Below, piece after piece: positions 1 to 10,535 of a stretch of DNA of 64,000 nt; position 1 is the stretch's first letter, and each line of letters begins with the position of its first letter. A program made the position numbers and the translations under genes. The stretch is taken from positions 18,476,001-18,540,000 of the forward strand of contig OX637339.1 in the NCBI GenBank assembly GCA_951799405.1, read 5' to 3'. The notes under the pieces were generated by a model. The model did no database searches. It worked only from the letters and a program-made list of their open reading frames with translations, and was not told where the DNA came from. The DNA comes from Agapetus fuscipes (lineage: Eukaryota; Arthropoda; Insecta; Trichoptera; Glossosomatidae).

Positions 1-600
1 AAAACTGTTTATCTTCTTTTATCGATATTTATTTAATGTGAAGTAATGTGAACAACGTATGTGGAACTTCCGTGGTTTATGCTCGCATTTATGTGTGCAT
101 CCCATATTTATTACATTTGATATCTCAGTAACTGTGAGTCCGAGGACTCCAATATTTTTACCACTTATAGAACAGCTAATTGTTATAATTTCTGCATCAT
201 TAACTCAAAAACGCAAAAAAGTGGACTTCCGTTGTTTATGCTCTAAGGTACAGATATGAAAACTGTCGGACGCAGCCTGTCACCCAGTGTGCGAAGGGCC
301 TTAACTTTTCACTAAACACTAGTCACACACACACATGATCATCGATAGGTGACATTGCCTGACACAGATGCGCGACAGGACTCGCACTTACACCGAGTGA
401 AGCTGCTGCCCGCCCCTGCGCACTGGATAACGGCAGCTGTGTGCAGAGACACAGCCCTACTCGGTACTACTGAGCGTGCATTGACGGTGATAGTGTTGTG
501 ATGGAACACAGCGGTGACGTCAGTCCCCAGATGCAGGGTGCCACAAGTCAAAAAAGTGTTTTGAGTTAAATTTGTACGCCGTTTGATAATATTCAACAAG
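1..600. other. no recognisable gene or repeat
   Basis: AT-rich sequence with a short CA run near 325-334. Two short phrases (gacttccg...ttatgct near 64-90 and 221-243) recur, suggesting an old local duplication. The small open frames lack codon structure or family motifs. I see nothing I can name. Confidence 0.4.
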
Positions 601-662
601 TGCTACATTTTGATAAACTGCAATAACTCTCAGACGGTGCTGGAGAGATGTTTTCGACTAAT

Positions 663-915
663 CTAATCTAATCTAATCTAAGTTGCAAAGATATGTTACA
701 TTGGAGATTCACATTACATGCATTCCCACAACCAAGATACGTACAAGTTCGCGCTTGCACGTGCCTCATGTGAGCCTACAACATAAAAACAAATCTCAAA
801 CGGACATACACCCTGCAACTCTTGCCGTCCTTCCCTGTAACAGGGGAGACATTGGCAAAGTGAACCATTTTTTACAGCATGGGTGGTCAGCCGCATACCA
901 ACCTATAAGTCAAGG
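663..915 (-). repeat. repeat R, near-complete copy
   Basis: On the minus strand it starts with the R signature (CCTTGACTTATAGGTTGGTA), runs through a CCCTG...CAGGG hairpin and the 'ttgcagggtgtatgt' block, and ends in a TTAGATTAGATT tail, seen on the plus strand as tctaatctaatctaa. More than 30 full or partial copies of R occur in this window. No coding capacity, no terminal inverted repeats and no pol III B box are evident, so its class is unresolved. Confidence 0.85.
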
Positions 916-924
916 AACGACGAT

Positions 925-1145
925 TAGAAAAAATCCGAGTCGGTGGCCGAGGGTGTCAAGTCACTGTTCCTGCCTAGCGTAATTGTAACAGAATAACGTT
1001 GGTTCGAATCACGATCGAATTTGACCATAACTTCGACCTAGGTTCAACACATCCCATTGCATGCGAACAAGCTTCTGCTTTCGTATGAAGAAAATATGCA
1101 GGTTGGTGAATTACATTCCTCTTCACGAATCCATATAAAAATTGT
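925..1145 (+). repeat. SINE-C copy 1
   Basis: tRNA-Ser/Leu-like head: GGTGGCCGAGGG (A-box-like) followed by GTTGGTTCGAATC (B-box-like). The body contains 'aggttcaacacatcccattg' and ends with 'gttggtgaattacattcctc'. A second copy follows directly in the same orientation. Another copy at 56,990-57,205 on the other strand shares the internal segment 'aagcttctgctttcgtatga', which supports one family. Confidence 0.6.
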
Positions 1146-1393
1146 CAGGGTTATAGCCGCGGAGGCCAAGAAGTCTAATCTTTCTAGCGTGTTTCAAATG
1201 GAACAACGTTGGTTCGATCCCCGCTTGGGTCACTTTGACCCTGGTTCAGCAGATGTTATTGGGTAATTATTATTTAATAATTCATTAATAATAAACAATA
1301 ATGAATTATTAAATGATGATATTAATACCTGTTTCTGGCCAGGCAGAATAGGTTGGTGAATTGCATTCCTCTTCACAAATATATTTTTTATTT

Positions 1394-1425
<32 letters not shown>
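1146..1425 (+). repeat. SINE-C copy 2 with poly(A) tail
   Basis: Head with TAGCCGCGGAGGCC and a good B box GGTTCGATCCC. The body 'ggttcagcagatgttattggg' is nearly identical to the copy near 11,640. It ends in 'ttggtgaattgcattcctct' and a ~26-nt A run (about 1,399-1,425), typical of a retrotransposed pol III SINE. Confidence 0.65.
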
Positions 1426-1426
<1 letters not shown>

Positions 1427-1439
1427 TGTTGGCGTGGTC

Positions 1440-1545
1440 TGTTGTGAGAGCTGGAGCTTCCAGAGGTTTCGCCCATGTCAACGATGGGCTTCTTCAGTGT
1501 GAAAGTGCTATGACGAAGATGATCTTAATGAAAACTGAGATGAAA
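1440..1545 (-). ncRNA. hammerhead-ribozyme-like motif in a repeat fragment
   Basis: Read on the minus strand: CTGAAGA (1,491-1,497), a stem II of AGCCCAT/ATGGGC with loop CGTTGAC, then GAAA (1,467-1,470) followed by CCTC. These are the conserved core strands of a type I hammerhead with a minimal stem III. The flank is the same family as 33,989-34,229 and 47,483-47,609. The expected GUC before the cleavage site reads CUC here, which still fits NUH. Activity is inferred only. Confidence 0.55.
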
Positions 1546-1735
1546 TTGTGGGTACACCAGGGCTTTAAATATGAAAATTGATATGTGTTGTGAAACAACG
1601 ACATCTGTTTACTATGTATGTGAAACTGTAAAGTATTTCACCAAACTATCTTATATCTTATCAGTTGAAAAGCGTCATCTATAGATTTCAACATTCTCTT
1701 GTTTCAACCGACCCAATTTTCTTTGACTTTTAAAT

Positions 1736-2354
1736 CGCACTGTAACTGTAACTCTGTCGCCATTCCGCTAGGGGTGGCCAGAGCCTCTGCAGAGCTGCCT
1801 CCATTTTTTCCTATCCTTACATACCTCTTTCAATTCATTAATATCCAATATATATATTTATAAGGATAATTTATTTTAATGTGCACATAATTGAAGAGCG
1901 CCGTTTTTGTTTGTGTCACACCTCAAGGGCCCTCTCAAATCACGGATAAGATTTCTTGTAAAGATGTGTCTTCAGTGCTCCTTTAAAGACACCAACAGTC
2001 TTTGCCTTCCTCACATTAGGTGGCAGTCTGTTTCACTCCATTGGTCCCGCAAACCGGAAAGCACGGCCCCCAAAATAACGTTCATCCATCCATCACCTTT
2101 TTCATGCATTTTCTTCTTTTACGCTCACTTTGTATATCCCATTCTTTCACAATCTCTTCAATCTGATCACTCCATACTTTTCTCGGTCGTCCCTTCCCTC
2201 TTTTTCCTTTCACTTTTTCTTTGTGTACATACTTTGTCAGTCTATCATCATTCATTATTTCCACATGCCCAAACCATCTCAACACATTCTTTTGTACTTT
2301 AACTTTCACATTTTGCCACATTTTGACTTTGCGGCACCCTAGATGTGGGAACAC
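1736..2354 (-). mobile_element. LINE-2 3' fragment, interrupted by a LINE-1 end
   Basis: Minus-strand relic of a LINE ORF2 C-terminus. The stretch 2,088-2,354 encodes a RWFGHVEIMNDDRLTKY... segment with GKRGKGRPRKVWSDQIEE, and 1,736-1,846 holds the 3' end with the hallmark 'ccacccctagcggaatggcg' and an AGTTAC-type tail. The two parts are separated by a 240-bp piece of LINE-1 (1,848-2,087). Homologous uninterrupted copies at 28,822 and 38,141 show the interruption is an insertion. Confidence 0.8.
1848..2087 (-). mobile_element. 5'-truncated LINE-1 (CR1 group) 3' end
   Basis: Nearly identical to 59,470-59,700. It contains the last codons of the LINE-1 reverse transcriptase ORF, the short 3' UTR with GGCGCTCTTCAATTATGTGC and an AT-repeat tail (tatatatatttataagg on the plus strand). 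It is inserted in LINE-2 sequence, so it is younger than that LINE-2 copy. Confidence 0.85.
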
Positions 2355-2464
2355 AGCATACCTGCCCGGTTATCTAACGCTCCCATCCACCTTATCAGGT
2401 GCTGTAGGTACTCAGACGGCCGCATTATCAGATACTGGGCGCAAGTGCGTACAATCTATCGCCA

Positions 2465-2740
2465 TTTAGCAACAAATCGCACGTTTAATAATAAAGAGAA
2501 ATAACTCGAAAATTGGGAAAATCGAGATTTTGTAATAAAACGCAAGAACAATGCGAGAAGAATGCGTAGAATGCGACAGCCGTTCAATTTGGACGAATAT
2601 GACCGAGATAAAACATCGGCCGCCTTTTTCATCCCATACAAGTTGTACTGGGTGTCTGAACTTCAAACGCGTTTTCCCAACATTCATGTTTTTTGAGTTA
2701 TTGCTCTTTATTATTAAACGTGCGAAATATGAAAAACTGT
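2465..2740. repeat. inverted repeat (foldback-like)
   Basis: Arms 'cgcacgtttaataataaaga' (about 2,477) and its near-exact reverse complement (about 2,700-2,720) enclose ~180 bp. Overlapping open frames on both strands are symmetric by-products. No target duplication was recognised. Confidence 0.45.
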
Positions 2741-2861
2741 TACTATCATACCTACGATTAGATACGTGTATATTTGCAATTGAAAAATCAAGATTTAACT
2801 CATATTTTAGACGACCCTTCAACGTGGGTTTGTTTTTTTAAATAACTATTGTTAAATAAAA

Positions 2862-3175
2862 ATTGTTCACTTTGCTAATGTCACCCCTGTTTCAGGGAAG
2901 GTCGGCAAGAGTTGCAGGTCTTATATGTATTTAATTGGTTGTTTTTTTTTTCAAAGCCCCGTTTACACTAAAATTTAGTCACAAGGGCCCTTTATTCCGG
3001 GTATGACCTTTGAAACAGGTGCGTCTTCAGCCCATGTTCATTTGAGATTGGGTTTTTATATTGTAGGTCCACATGCGGCATGTGTGAGCGCGAAATTATG
3101 CGTGTCTGTTTGTGGGAATGCGTTTAATATAAACCTAAAATGATACATATCTTTGCAACTTAGATTAGATTTAGA
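2862..3175 (+). repeat. repeat R, interrupted copy
   Basis: The 5' part (2,862-2,935) and 3' part (about 3,035-3,175, ending in an AGATTAGATTTAGATT tail) are separated by ~95 bp that do not match R. Confidence 0.7.
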
Positions 3176-3261
3176 TTGAAATTAATTTTTAATTTTACTA
3201 TTTTACTTTGTTATTGTTTGTTTTAACAAATTTAACAAATTTAATAAATTAATTGTGTTTG

Positions 3262-3340
3262 TACCGCCGGAAATCAATCCCACGTCCTTCCGATTGCGAG
3301 TCTATAGCATCAACCACTAGACTATAGATCGGTAAAATTA
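3262..3340 (-). repeat. SINE-A tRNA-like head fragment
   Basis: On the minus strand TAGTCTAGTGGTTGATGC (A-box region) precedes GTGGGATTGATTTCCGGCGG (B-box region), as in the SINE-A head. The rest of the SINE is absent or too diverged. Confidence 0.5.
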
Positions 3341-3487
3341 TATAATTCTAATTGTCCCGAAGAACTGTTAACTCTCGACGCGCGCGATCGGCAGGAAATA
3401 CAAAAAAAAATCTTGAAGCAGATCAGCACTGGAATTCGGTGAGTCCTTTGAACTTGTAGGCTAGTATGACGCTGACCACCTATACTG

Positions 3488-3580
3488 GAAAAAAATATTT
3501 ACTTTACTAATGTCACCCCTGTTACAGAGAAGGTCGGCAAGAGTTGCAGGGCTTATGTTCATTTGAGATTGGGTTTCTAT
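3488..3580 (+). repeat. repeat R, 5' half
   Basis: Matches R from the 'actaatgtcacccctgtt' block to 'gggtttctatgttgta', then stops. Confidence 0.65.
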
Positions 3581-3585
3581 GTTGT

Positions 3586-4165
3586 ATTTTCTAACAAATT
3601 ACATTTCGAACGAGATCAAGTAACTTTTTAGTAAAATAAAATAATAGGAATGCTCTAGAATTTCAATATAAACTTTTGTTTGTCTTTCAAATGTCACCAT
3701 TAATTTTCAGTACCAAGATATAAATGTCAAACATATACACACATTTTTTTAATTTTTTTTATTGCCAAATGCAATTTTTCCAATCACTTCACAATATTCT
3801 TGCAACGCAACTGAATTTAGCAACACTGTTTTTTTTTTTTTGTTAATAAAAAATAATCTTGAATGTTGAGAAGCGGTTGTTGTCAATCAGTTTAACTAGA
3901 AAATCGAAACAAAAAAGACGAATTATAATTTTGTTTTTGTTTTTTATTTTGATTAATATATTATATATCTTTATAAACCAGATGCCAAAAAGTAACGGTG
4001 GACATTTTTTTGATTCGACAAACGAACATTTAATACAGCGATTCCCAAAACCAAAACAATACACAATTTTATGTGAAACGATGTAGGTATCTAAGCTAAT
4101 ATAAAAATAAAACGGATAAAAAGCACACACACTTTTGAGAACTTTGATGAACTCGGTTCTATAAT
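3586..4165. other. AT-rich, nothing recognised
   Basis: Long A and T runs and low-complexity sequence. The two overlapping open frames (3,859-4,086 + and 3,843-4,130 -) consist of AT-rich codons and show no motif. Confidence 0.4.
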
Positions 4166-4167
4166 CT

Positions 4168-4616
4168 ATAATCCAAGTTGCAATGAATTATTAACATTTA
4201 AAATCTATATTGAATGCATGACCACAAACAGACACGTGTAAGTTCGCGCTTACTTACATCAACTTGATAAAAAATAATGGTATCATAGTGAATTACCATT
4301 ACACAGTTATTTTCCAATCATAAAACTACGTCACTTGCAACTAAGATGCACATAAAGTCCAACATCTTACTGATTAATGCCAGAAAATGTCTCTTGAGAA
4401 ACATATTTATTTTCACAGCCTTGCGTCAGCCACTTAATATGGAATAGGGGTATTTGCTGCATGTGTACTTACAAATTAAAATCCAAAACTCTAATGAACA
4501 CAAACCCTGCAACTTTTGCCGACCTTCACTGGAACATTGGTGACATGGCATTGGTAAAGTGAACCATTTTTTTTATTCAGTGTTCGGTCACATACCAACC
4601 TATAAATCAAGGAAAA
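4168..4616 (-). repeat. repeat R, split copy
   Basis: The 3' half of R lies at 4,168-4,252 and the 5' half at 4,455-4,616. About 200 bp of unrelated sequence separates them. Confidence 0.65.
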
Positions 4617-4674
4617 GTAATTCACCAATTTCCATCAGAACAAAAAACATAATATTAAAAATAGTATCCATTTA

Positions 4675-4905
4675 TTTCCTTGACTTATACGATGGTATGA
4701 CGCTGACCAACGATGCTGTAAAAAAATGGTCCACTTTACCAATGTCACCATGTGTCAGGGAAGGCTTACGTTCATTTGAGATTTGGATCTTTATATTGCA
4801 GGTCCACATGTGCCATGTGTAAGCGCGAACTTATACGTGTCTGCTTATGGAAATGCATTTAATATGAATCTTAAGTGTTGTACAGATTTGCAACTCAGAT
4901 TATAG
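4675..4905 (+). repeat. repeat R
   Basis: Near full length from 'ccttgacttatacgatggta' to 'tttgcaactcagattataga'. It faces the previous copy. Confidence 0.75.
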
Positions 4906-5059
4906 AGTTATCGAATGCACGATATCAAGGGAAGTTGAATCACAGAAGTTGTCAGCTCCGCATTGTCTAGGAAATTAAATCCCGCCAGATGTTTGCATTA
5001 CATAATCAAGTTTTTCTCTTACGAACGCAAAAGGCAGAAATCTCCCTACCCCAATAACG

Positions 5060-5620
5060 TTTCATCTCCATAAAAATGCATGGAAACTAAAATAGCGCAC
5101 CTGGTGAGCGTTGCAATTTCCATACATTTTTTTGGTAAAAACATATTTTATACCTACTTTGTGTACATTACGCCGAATAAAAAGCATTGTGTTAACTCTC
5201 CTCGATCGCATAAATCTAAAATGTATGTAAAATAAAATAGCGCATCCAGTGAGCGTTTTAGAATCCATATTTATTTTTTGTGTATAATAACCCATCGCGT
5301 GAACTCTCCTCGAGCGTAAATCTCAAACGTATGGAAAATAGAATAGCGCACCTAGAGAACGTTTCAGTATCCATATTTTTTTTGTGTATACTGTATAGTA
5401 CCCATTGCGTAATCTCTCCTCGAGCGTAAATATAAAATGTATGGAAAATAAAATAGCGCACCTAGTGAGAGTTTCAGTATCCATATTTATTTTTTGTGTA
5501 TAATACACATTGCGTACACTCTCTTTGAGCGTAAATCTAAAATGTATGAAAACTAAAATTGCACACCTAGTGAGCGTTTACATTTCCATGTATATATTTG
5601 ATAAAACATTGCTTTAGGTA
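5060..5620. repeat. ~105-bp tandem minisatellite, about five units
   Basis: Each unit contains 'aaatagcgcacctagtgagc', 'ccatatttattttttgtgta' and 'actctcctcgagcgtaaat'. Unit spacing is about 103-108 bp, except the first at ~143. Related single fragments occur near 52,675 and 58,165. Confidence 0.8.
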
Positions 5621-5769
5621 AATTTAAACGTAAGATTAAAGTTGGGGAGTACGTACCGGTTAGATAAACGAGATATCTAGTACAATGAATAAGGTGATGA
5701 TAATAATTAATAATTTATGACAGGCTATGAATAAGCTCAACGGCGCGACCTTGAAGGCTTACACGGCTT

Positions 5770-5793
5770 GTGATGATGATGATGATGATGATG
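5770..5793. repeat. (GAT)n microsatellite
   Basis: Eight consecutive TGA/GAT triplets. Confidence 0.9.
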
Positions 5794-5871
5794 TTGTATG
5801 TGCCTACAAGCGACACCCACACAGAACTTTTAACATCACGGGGTTTAAGTAAGGCAGAGAAAACATCGACT

Positions 5872-6290
5872 GTAATCTATAAGTCGCAAAGATAATATGC
5901 TACGACCATTTAAGATTCATGTTGAATGCATGTCAACAAGCAGACACGAGGGGGCTCGCGCGTACACATCGCTGCGTGTGTACTTATATTTTTATTTGGA
6001 TGATTTATTTGGTGAGCGCTGTTTTTCGTGTGAATTACACGCCAAGAGTCTAACCTAACCTAAGTTGCAGAATATGTGTAACATTAGAGATTCACATTAT
6101 ATGCATGTTCACAAAACAGACACGCATAAGTTCGCGCTTAAACATGCCGCATGTGGTCCTACAATATAAAAACCCGAATCTCAAATGAACATACACCCTG
6201 CAACTCCTGCCGACCTTCCCTGAAACAGGGATGACATTGGCAAAGTGAACCGTTTTTTACAACATGTGCCGCATACCAACCGCACTTACA
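5872..6290 (-). repeat. two repeat R copies flanking a SINE-A tail
   Basis: A 3' half of R (5,872-5,965) and a nearly full R (6,056-6,290), both on the minus strand. They are separated by 5,992-6,055, which is the terminal 'gatgatttatttggtgagcg' tail of SINE-A. Confidence 0.7.
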
Positions 6291-6490
6291 AATGCTGCAC
6301 GTATGCTTACAAAAATAATCCAAACCTTAAATGCAAAAAACATCAACCCTACGATTTTTACCGACTTTCCTTGAAACAGGAGGAAACAGGCAGCTCTGCA
6401 GAGGCTCTGGCCACCCCTAGCGGAATGGCGACAGAGTTACAGTTACAGTTACAGGGTGACATTGACGAAGTGTCAAGTTTTTATTAAATC
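6285..6490 (-). repeat. repeat R split by a LINE-2 3' end
   Basis: R sequence from the 'tacaaatgctgcacgtatgc' block to 'ccttgaaacagg', then a LINE-2 3' tail on the plus strand (6,381-6,450: 'ccacccctagcggaatggcg', ending in AGTTAC repeats), then R resumes at 'ggtgacattg'. The duplicated 'gaaacagg' is consistent with target-primed insertion. Confidence 0.7.
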
Positions 6491-6499
6491 GTGATGAAT

Positions 6500-6690
6500 T
6501 TTTATTGCCGACCCCTCCAGCTGAACATCGAAAAGTAAAACTAAAAAAAAATATAAACACAGAAGTTGATTCAAGAGTATAGAGAAGATTGGAAGAGGCC
6601 TACGCCAAGGAATGAACTGAGAGAAGAAGAAGAATAACAGATGGGCGACGATCTGTGACATCATCTAGCTTTCGACTGCGAATTCCCTCC
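6500..6690 (+). pseudogene. LINE C-terminal relic
   Basis: A short stretch of type 'WKRPTPRNELREKKK', ending near 'atctgtgacatcatctagc', resembles the end of an RTE/jockey-like ORF2. The same ending phrase recurs at 7,415-7,443. Low certainty. Confidence 0.3.
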
Positions 6691-6691
6691 T

Positions 6692-6932
6692 TGACTTATA
6701 GGTTGGTATGCGGCTGACCACCCATACTGTAAAAAATGGTTCACTTTGCCAATGTCACCCCTGTTTCAGGAAAGGACGGCAAGAGTTGCAGGGCTTATGT
6801 TCATTTGAGATTGGGTTTGTATATTGTAGGTCCACATGCGGCATGTGTTAGCGCGAAATTATACATGTCTGCTTGTGGGAATGCATTTAATATAAATCTT
6901 AAATGATATATACCTTTGCAGCTTAGATTAGA
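6692..6932 (+). repeat. repeat R, full copy
   Basis: Complete from 'ccttgacttataggttggta' to the TTAGATTAGA tail. It has both internal hairpins (CCCTGTTTCAGG and CACATGCGGCATGTG). Confidence 0.85.
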
Positions 6933-7430
6933 TTAGAATGGTTGGATGTGAGCCGTTCTACGAGTTGCCCTTGTTGTGACGAGAGGAGGGGGTATAAGTG
7001 AGGATATTTCATCAGAACAGACGCGTACCTATAGAAGAGACTGATCATTCCAACTTTCCTTCTGTGCTCAAGAGAATGAAGGTTGGCTGTGAGAGTTGGG
7101 TCATCAATCAGCTTCACCGTTGAGTTGGTCACACAGCTTCTTTGGTATACCGGACCAGAGATGACTGTTGTGCTCGATAATAATCGGACGGATTTGGGAT
7201 TTGTACCGAGTCAGCAGTTGGGCTGAAGTAAAAAATCTACGAGCTCTGTACAGTGTACGCCGAGTCGCCGGAAAGCCGAAGTGGTTCGAGATGAGATGGC
7301 GTCTTTATATTTCAGCTCTGATGAAAGAGAAACACCGAGAAGATCTAAGTGGTTTTGTTTGGGTAAGGGGACGTTGTCAAAAGTTGGGAAATTGAGATTT
7401 GGATGGAATAACAGATGTGGCGACAATCTG
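6925..7430 (-). pseudogene. LINE reverse transcriptase C-terminal fragment
   Basis: Read from 7,426 downward, one frame gives a thumb-region segment with LDLLGVSLSSELKYKD and TTSAFRRLGV. A second frame (7,132-6,923) continues with VKLIDDPTLTANLHSLEHRR and ISLFYRYAS. This order is typical of non-LTR (jockey/CR1-like) reverse transcriptases after the YADD palm. The catalytic palm is missing and the two parts are out of frame, so this is a dead 5'-truncated copy. Clade assignment is uncertain. Confidence 0.6.
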
Positions 7431-7469
7431 TGACATCATCTAGCCGTGAGAAATTTTGAATGTGCAGAC

Positions 7470-7728
7470 TCCATCTAATCTGATCTAATCTAATCTAAGC
7501 TGCAAGGATATATATCATTTAAGATTTATATTAAATGCATTCCCACAAGCAGACATGTATAATTTCGCGCTAACACATGCCGCATGTGGACCTACATTAT
7601 AAAAACCTAATCTCAAATGAACATAAGCCCTGCAACTCTTGCCGTCCTTCCCTGAAACAGGGGTGACATTGGCAAAGTGAACCATTTTTTACAGTATGGG
7701 TGGTCAGCCGCATACCAACCTATGCATG
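7470..7728 (-). repeat. repeat R, full copy
   Basis: Complete, with a tctaatctgatctaatctaa tail on the plus strand. Confidence 0.85.
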
Positions 7729-7827
7729 ACAAATTACATTTTTTAAATCAATAAATAATAATATAAGCATGGACATCAAAAAAAAACTAAAACATAAAAC
7801 TAATTTCACTTTAACAAACCCTAGCCG

Positions 7828-7970
7828 CCAACATTACAGATCAACCGCCATTTCTTTCTATCCTCACATACTTCTTTCATTTCTTCCAGAGTCATAACCT
7901 TCTTCATACAAGCTCTTCTTTTAGTATGACTCTGGATATTCCATTCATTCGCACTCAATTGAAAAGAAAA
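7828..7970 (-). mobile_element. LINE-2 3' fragment, third tail type
   Basis: C-terminal codons of LINE-2 (SHTKRRACMKKVMTLEEMKE-type) ending in 'gatctgtaatgttggcggct' rather than the AGTTAC tail. The same ending occurs at 43,185-43,335 and 51,403-51,545. Confidence 0.65.
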
Positions 7971-7974
7971 TTCT

Positions 7975-8365
7975 GAAATTGGTAACGGGGGATTGAGGGA
8001 CGTCGGATGTTCATTTAAAATGAATCATAATTGTAAATGCTGGAGATATTGGAAAAAGAAAGCCATTGTTGGATATTTTCCATTGGCTCCTCCACGCAGG
8101 TAAATGGAATGAAACGCTGATACGAATACAATGGTTTCTCTGAATACAATTGGCGGTCCATTGGATAACTGACTTTAAAATGATATTGACGTCATCTATT
8201 ATTTCATTTCAACAGTACTTTTCATCACATTTCCTTGCGGTGAATCTTAAAACCAAAATAATTTAATTTCAAAAGCAAAGATTTAACAAAAAAAATAAAG
8301 TAAGCAAAAATAGATAAAAACTAAACAATATCATTTTGGGATAGAATTACATATTTTTCAGCTAT
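7975..8365. other. nothing recognised
   Basis: AT-rich sequence with no open frame above noise and no match to other segments of the window. Confidence 0.35.
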
Positions 8366-8369
8366 TTGT

Positions 8370-8602
8370 TCCTTGACTTATGGGTTGGTATGCGGCTGAC
8401 CACCCATGCTTTGGAAAATGGTTAACATTGCCAATGGCAGGAGTTGCAGGGTGTATGTTCATTTGAGATCCGGGTTTTTACATTGTAGGACTACATGCGG
8501 CATGTTTAAGCTCGCGCTTAAACATGTCTGTTTTGTGAAAATGCATGTAATGTAAATCTCTAATGTTACTTATACTTTGCAACTTAGATTAGATTAGATT
8601 AT
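8370..8602 (+). repeat. repeat R with internal deletion
   Basis: R copy lacking the block between 'cattgccaatg' and 'gcaggagttgcag'. Tail TTAGATTAGATTA. Confidence 0.75.
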
Positions 8603-8707
8603 TTGATTCATAATTTTTATGTATTTAATATGCCTATTGACTTTTTTTTGTATATAATTATTTTTCCGTTGTTTTTTTATACCTTAATCTTATTTATGAT
8701 TTGTAAC

Positions 8708-9200
8708 GCTTGACGTATAGGTTGGTATGAGGCTGGCCGCTCATACCGTAAAAAGTGGTTCACTTTTCCAATGTCACTTCTCCTTCAGAGAAAATCGGCA
8801 AAAGACGCAGGGTTTGTGCTCATTTGAGGCTAGCATTTTGATTTCTAACGGGACTATTCTTGGACATTTTAATCGTCGGTTGAGCTCACGCTTTGACAAA
8901 CTAATGATGTCTGGGCTGGAAGTCTCATCACCACGGTCATTCTTACCTACCGAATTTCGGTAATATTTGTATGAAAACTAATCACCTGTTCACTTGCGGC
9001 CATCTTGGATTGACAGGTCTTCATACAAATGCATCATTAGTTTGTCAAAGCGTGGGCTCAACCAACGACTAAAATGTCTAAGAATAGCACCGTATGTAAA
9101 CATGCAGCATGTGTAAGCTGGTGTCTTTTTGTGGGCAATGGGCATGCATTTAATATGAATTTTAAATGTTAATACACCTTTGCAACTTAGATTATAGATT
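8708..9200 (+). repeat. repeat R split by nested palindromes
   Basis: R is present at 8,708-8,845 and resumes at about 9,092-9,200. Between them lies foldback O (8,851-9,091), whose arms read 'ggacattttaatcgtcggtt' and its inverted partner. Inside O is a third element (about 8,905-9,027). Confidence 0.7.
8905..9027. mobile_element. palindromic MITE G, copy 1 (one arm truncated)
   Basis: Contains 'accacggtcattcttaccta', 'gccatcttggattgacaggt' and 'cttcatacaaat', shared with copies at 25,583-25,765 and 29,812-29,957. The second arm is cut after 'catacaaat'. Confidence 0.55.
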
Positions 9201-9313
9201 ATTATTCAAAGTCCGAAAGTATCCTCGTTTGCTTGTTTATTTCAAAAACTAAAATCATAGTCCCGAAACGGTTTTCTCCTCCTTCATCGGGATCACGGAA
9301 AATCCCATTTTAA

Positions 9314-9800
9314 GGCGTGTTATAAAGCTAAATCTGCCAATTTTGTTTCTTACACTTTATGGTCTTAGCAAAATAGTTACAGTAATAAAAAAAATTAAGC
9401 ATCTTTAATATTTTTTTATCTCAATTATAAAGCTTAAACAAAATATTATAACTTAAATCAAAGAACACAGTTTTTCCATATTTACTCAAAAACTATTGAC
9501 ATTATTGAAAAAATGTTGAGTATTGAACCTAAACAATGTATAGTTCTGTAAGTAAAAAGCAAAAAAAAAAATCCAAAATACAGCACACACGAAAAAAAAA
9601 GCTAAAAATGTAAAAAAACGCGTTTTTTTAAATATTTTTTTGTGGTGGCAATTCTAAAGTTATATATTTTGTTTAAGCTTTATGATTAAGATAAAAAATT
9701 AATAAACATGTTTGATTTTTTTCATTAGGTACTGTAACTATTTTGCTAAGACCATAAAGTGTAAGAAACAAAAACGGCAGATTTAGCTTTATAACACGCC
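9314..9800. mobile_element. palindromic MITE flanked by TTAA, copy 1
   Basis: Long inverted repeats starting GGCGTGTTATAAAGC and ending GCTTTATAACACGCC, with TTAA on both sides (9,310-9,313 and 9,801-9,804). Internal sequence is AT-rich and non-coding. The TTAA flank suits a piggyBac-type target, but the ends do not show the usual CCC/GGG, so the superfamily is open. Confidence 0.65.
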
Positions 9801-9959
9801 TTAAGTTACGTGGCTGGCGCAAGTCTGTGAAAATAAACATGTTTGACAAGCGAAATTTTCAGGGATAGCACAATAAGAAGTTGCACTTTATGTGCATCAT
9901 ACTTGCGAGTGAAGTAGTTTAGTGATTGGAAAATAACGCTATAATGGTGATTCACTGTG

Positions 9960-10320
9960 ATATCGTAATTTTTTTTATCAAGTCTCTACCTTCTTATCAC
10001 CATTATTAATATGAATGTGCACTTGATAAATTAAATGCAGGGATATAGTAGAGCCGCAATTACCCGAGCTCCGGCAATCCAAATCGCTCACAAAAAAAAA
10101 GACGGAAACGTCCTACGATTGTCCACACATACTATTGTGCTTTCTTTCATGAAGCGAGCGTAGGCGCAACACGTCTTGTGTTGATTTTTTCCCATTCTCA
10201 TCAATCTTAGGTGAAGTAATTCATTAAAATTCCACGATCAAAATAAACAATCAACGCGTGGTCCGGTCCGGATGACAGCTCAATTAGTAGAACGATACAA
10301 ATTTATCATTTTAATTTACT
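9960..10320. other. nothing recognised
   Basis: Mostly single-copy-looking sequence without a supported gene. The short stretch before it (9,880-9,925) resembles a worn SINE-B tail. Confidence 0.3.
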
Positions 10321-10321
10321 C

Positions 10322-10535
10322 AAAATGGTCACCCCTGTTTCATGGAAACCGCGCAAGAGTTGTAGGGTGTATGCTCATTAGATATTTGGGTTTTTATGTT
10401 GTAGGTTAACATGCGGCATGTGCAAGCGCGTTGTTATACGTGTCTGCTTGTGAGAATGCATATAATGCGAATCTCAAATGTAACATGTCTTTGCAACATA
10501 GATTATATTAGATCAGATTAGGCGTCAGTCTCATA
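10322..10535 (+). repeat. repeat R
   Basis: Starts at the 'aatggtcacccctgtttcat' block and ends with the TTATATTAGATCAGATTA tail. Confidence 0.7.
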
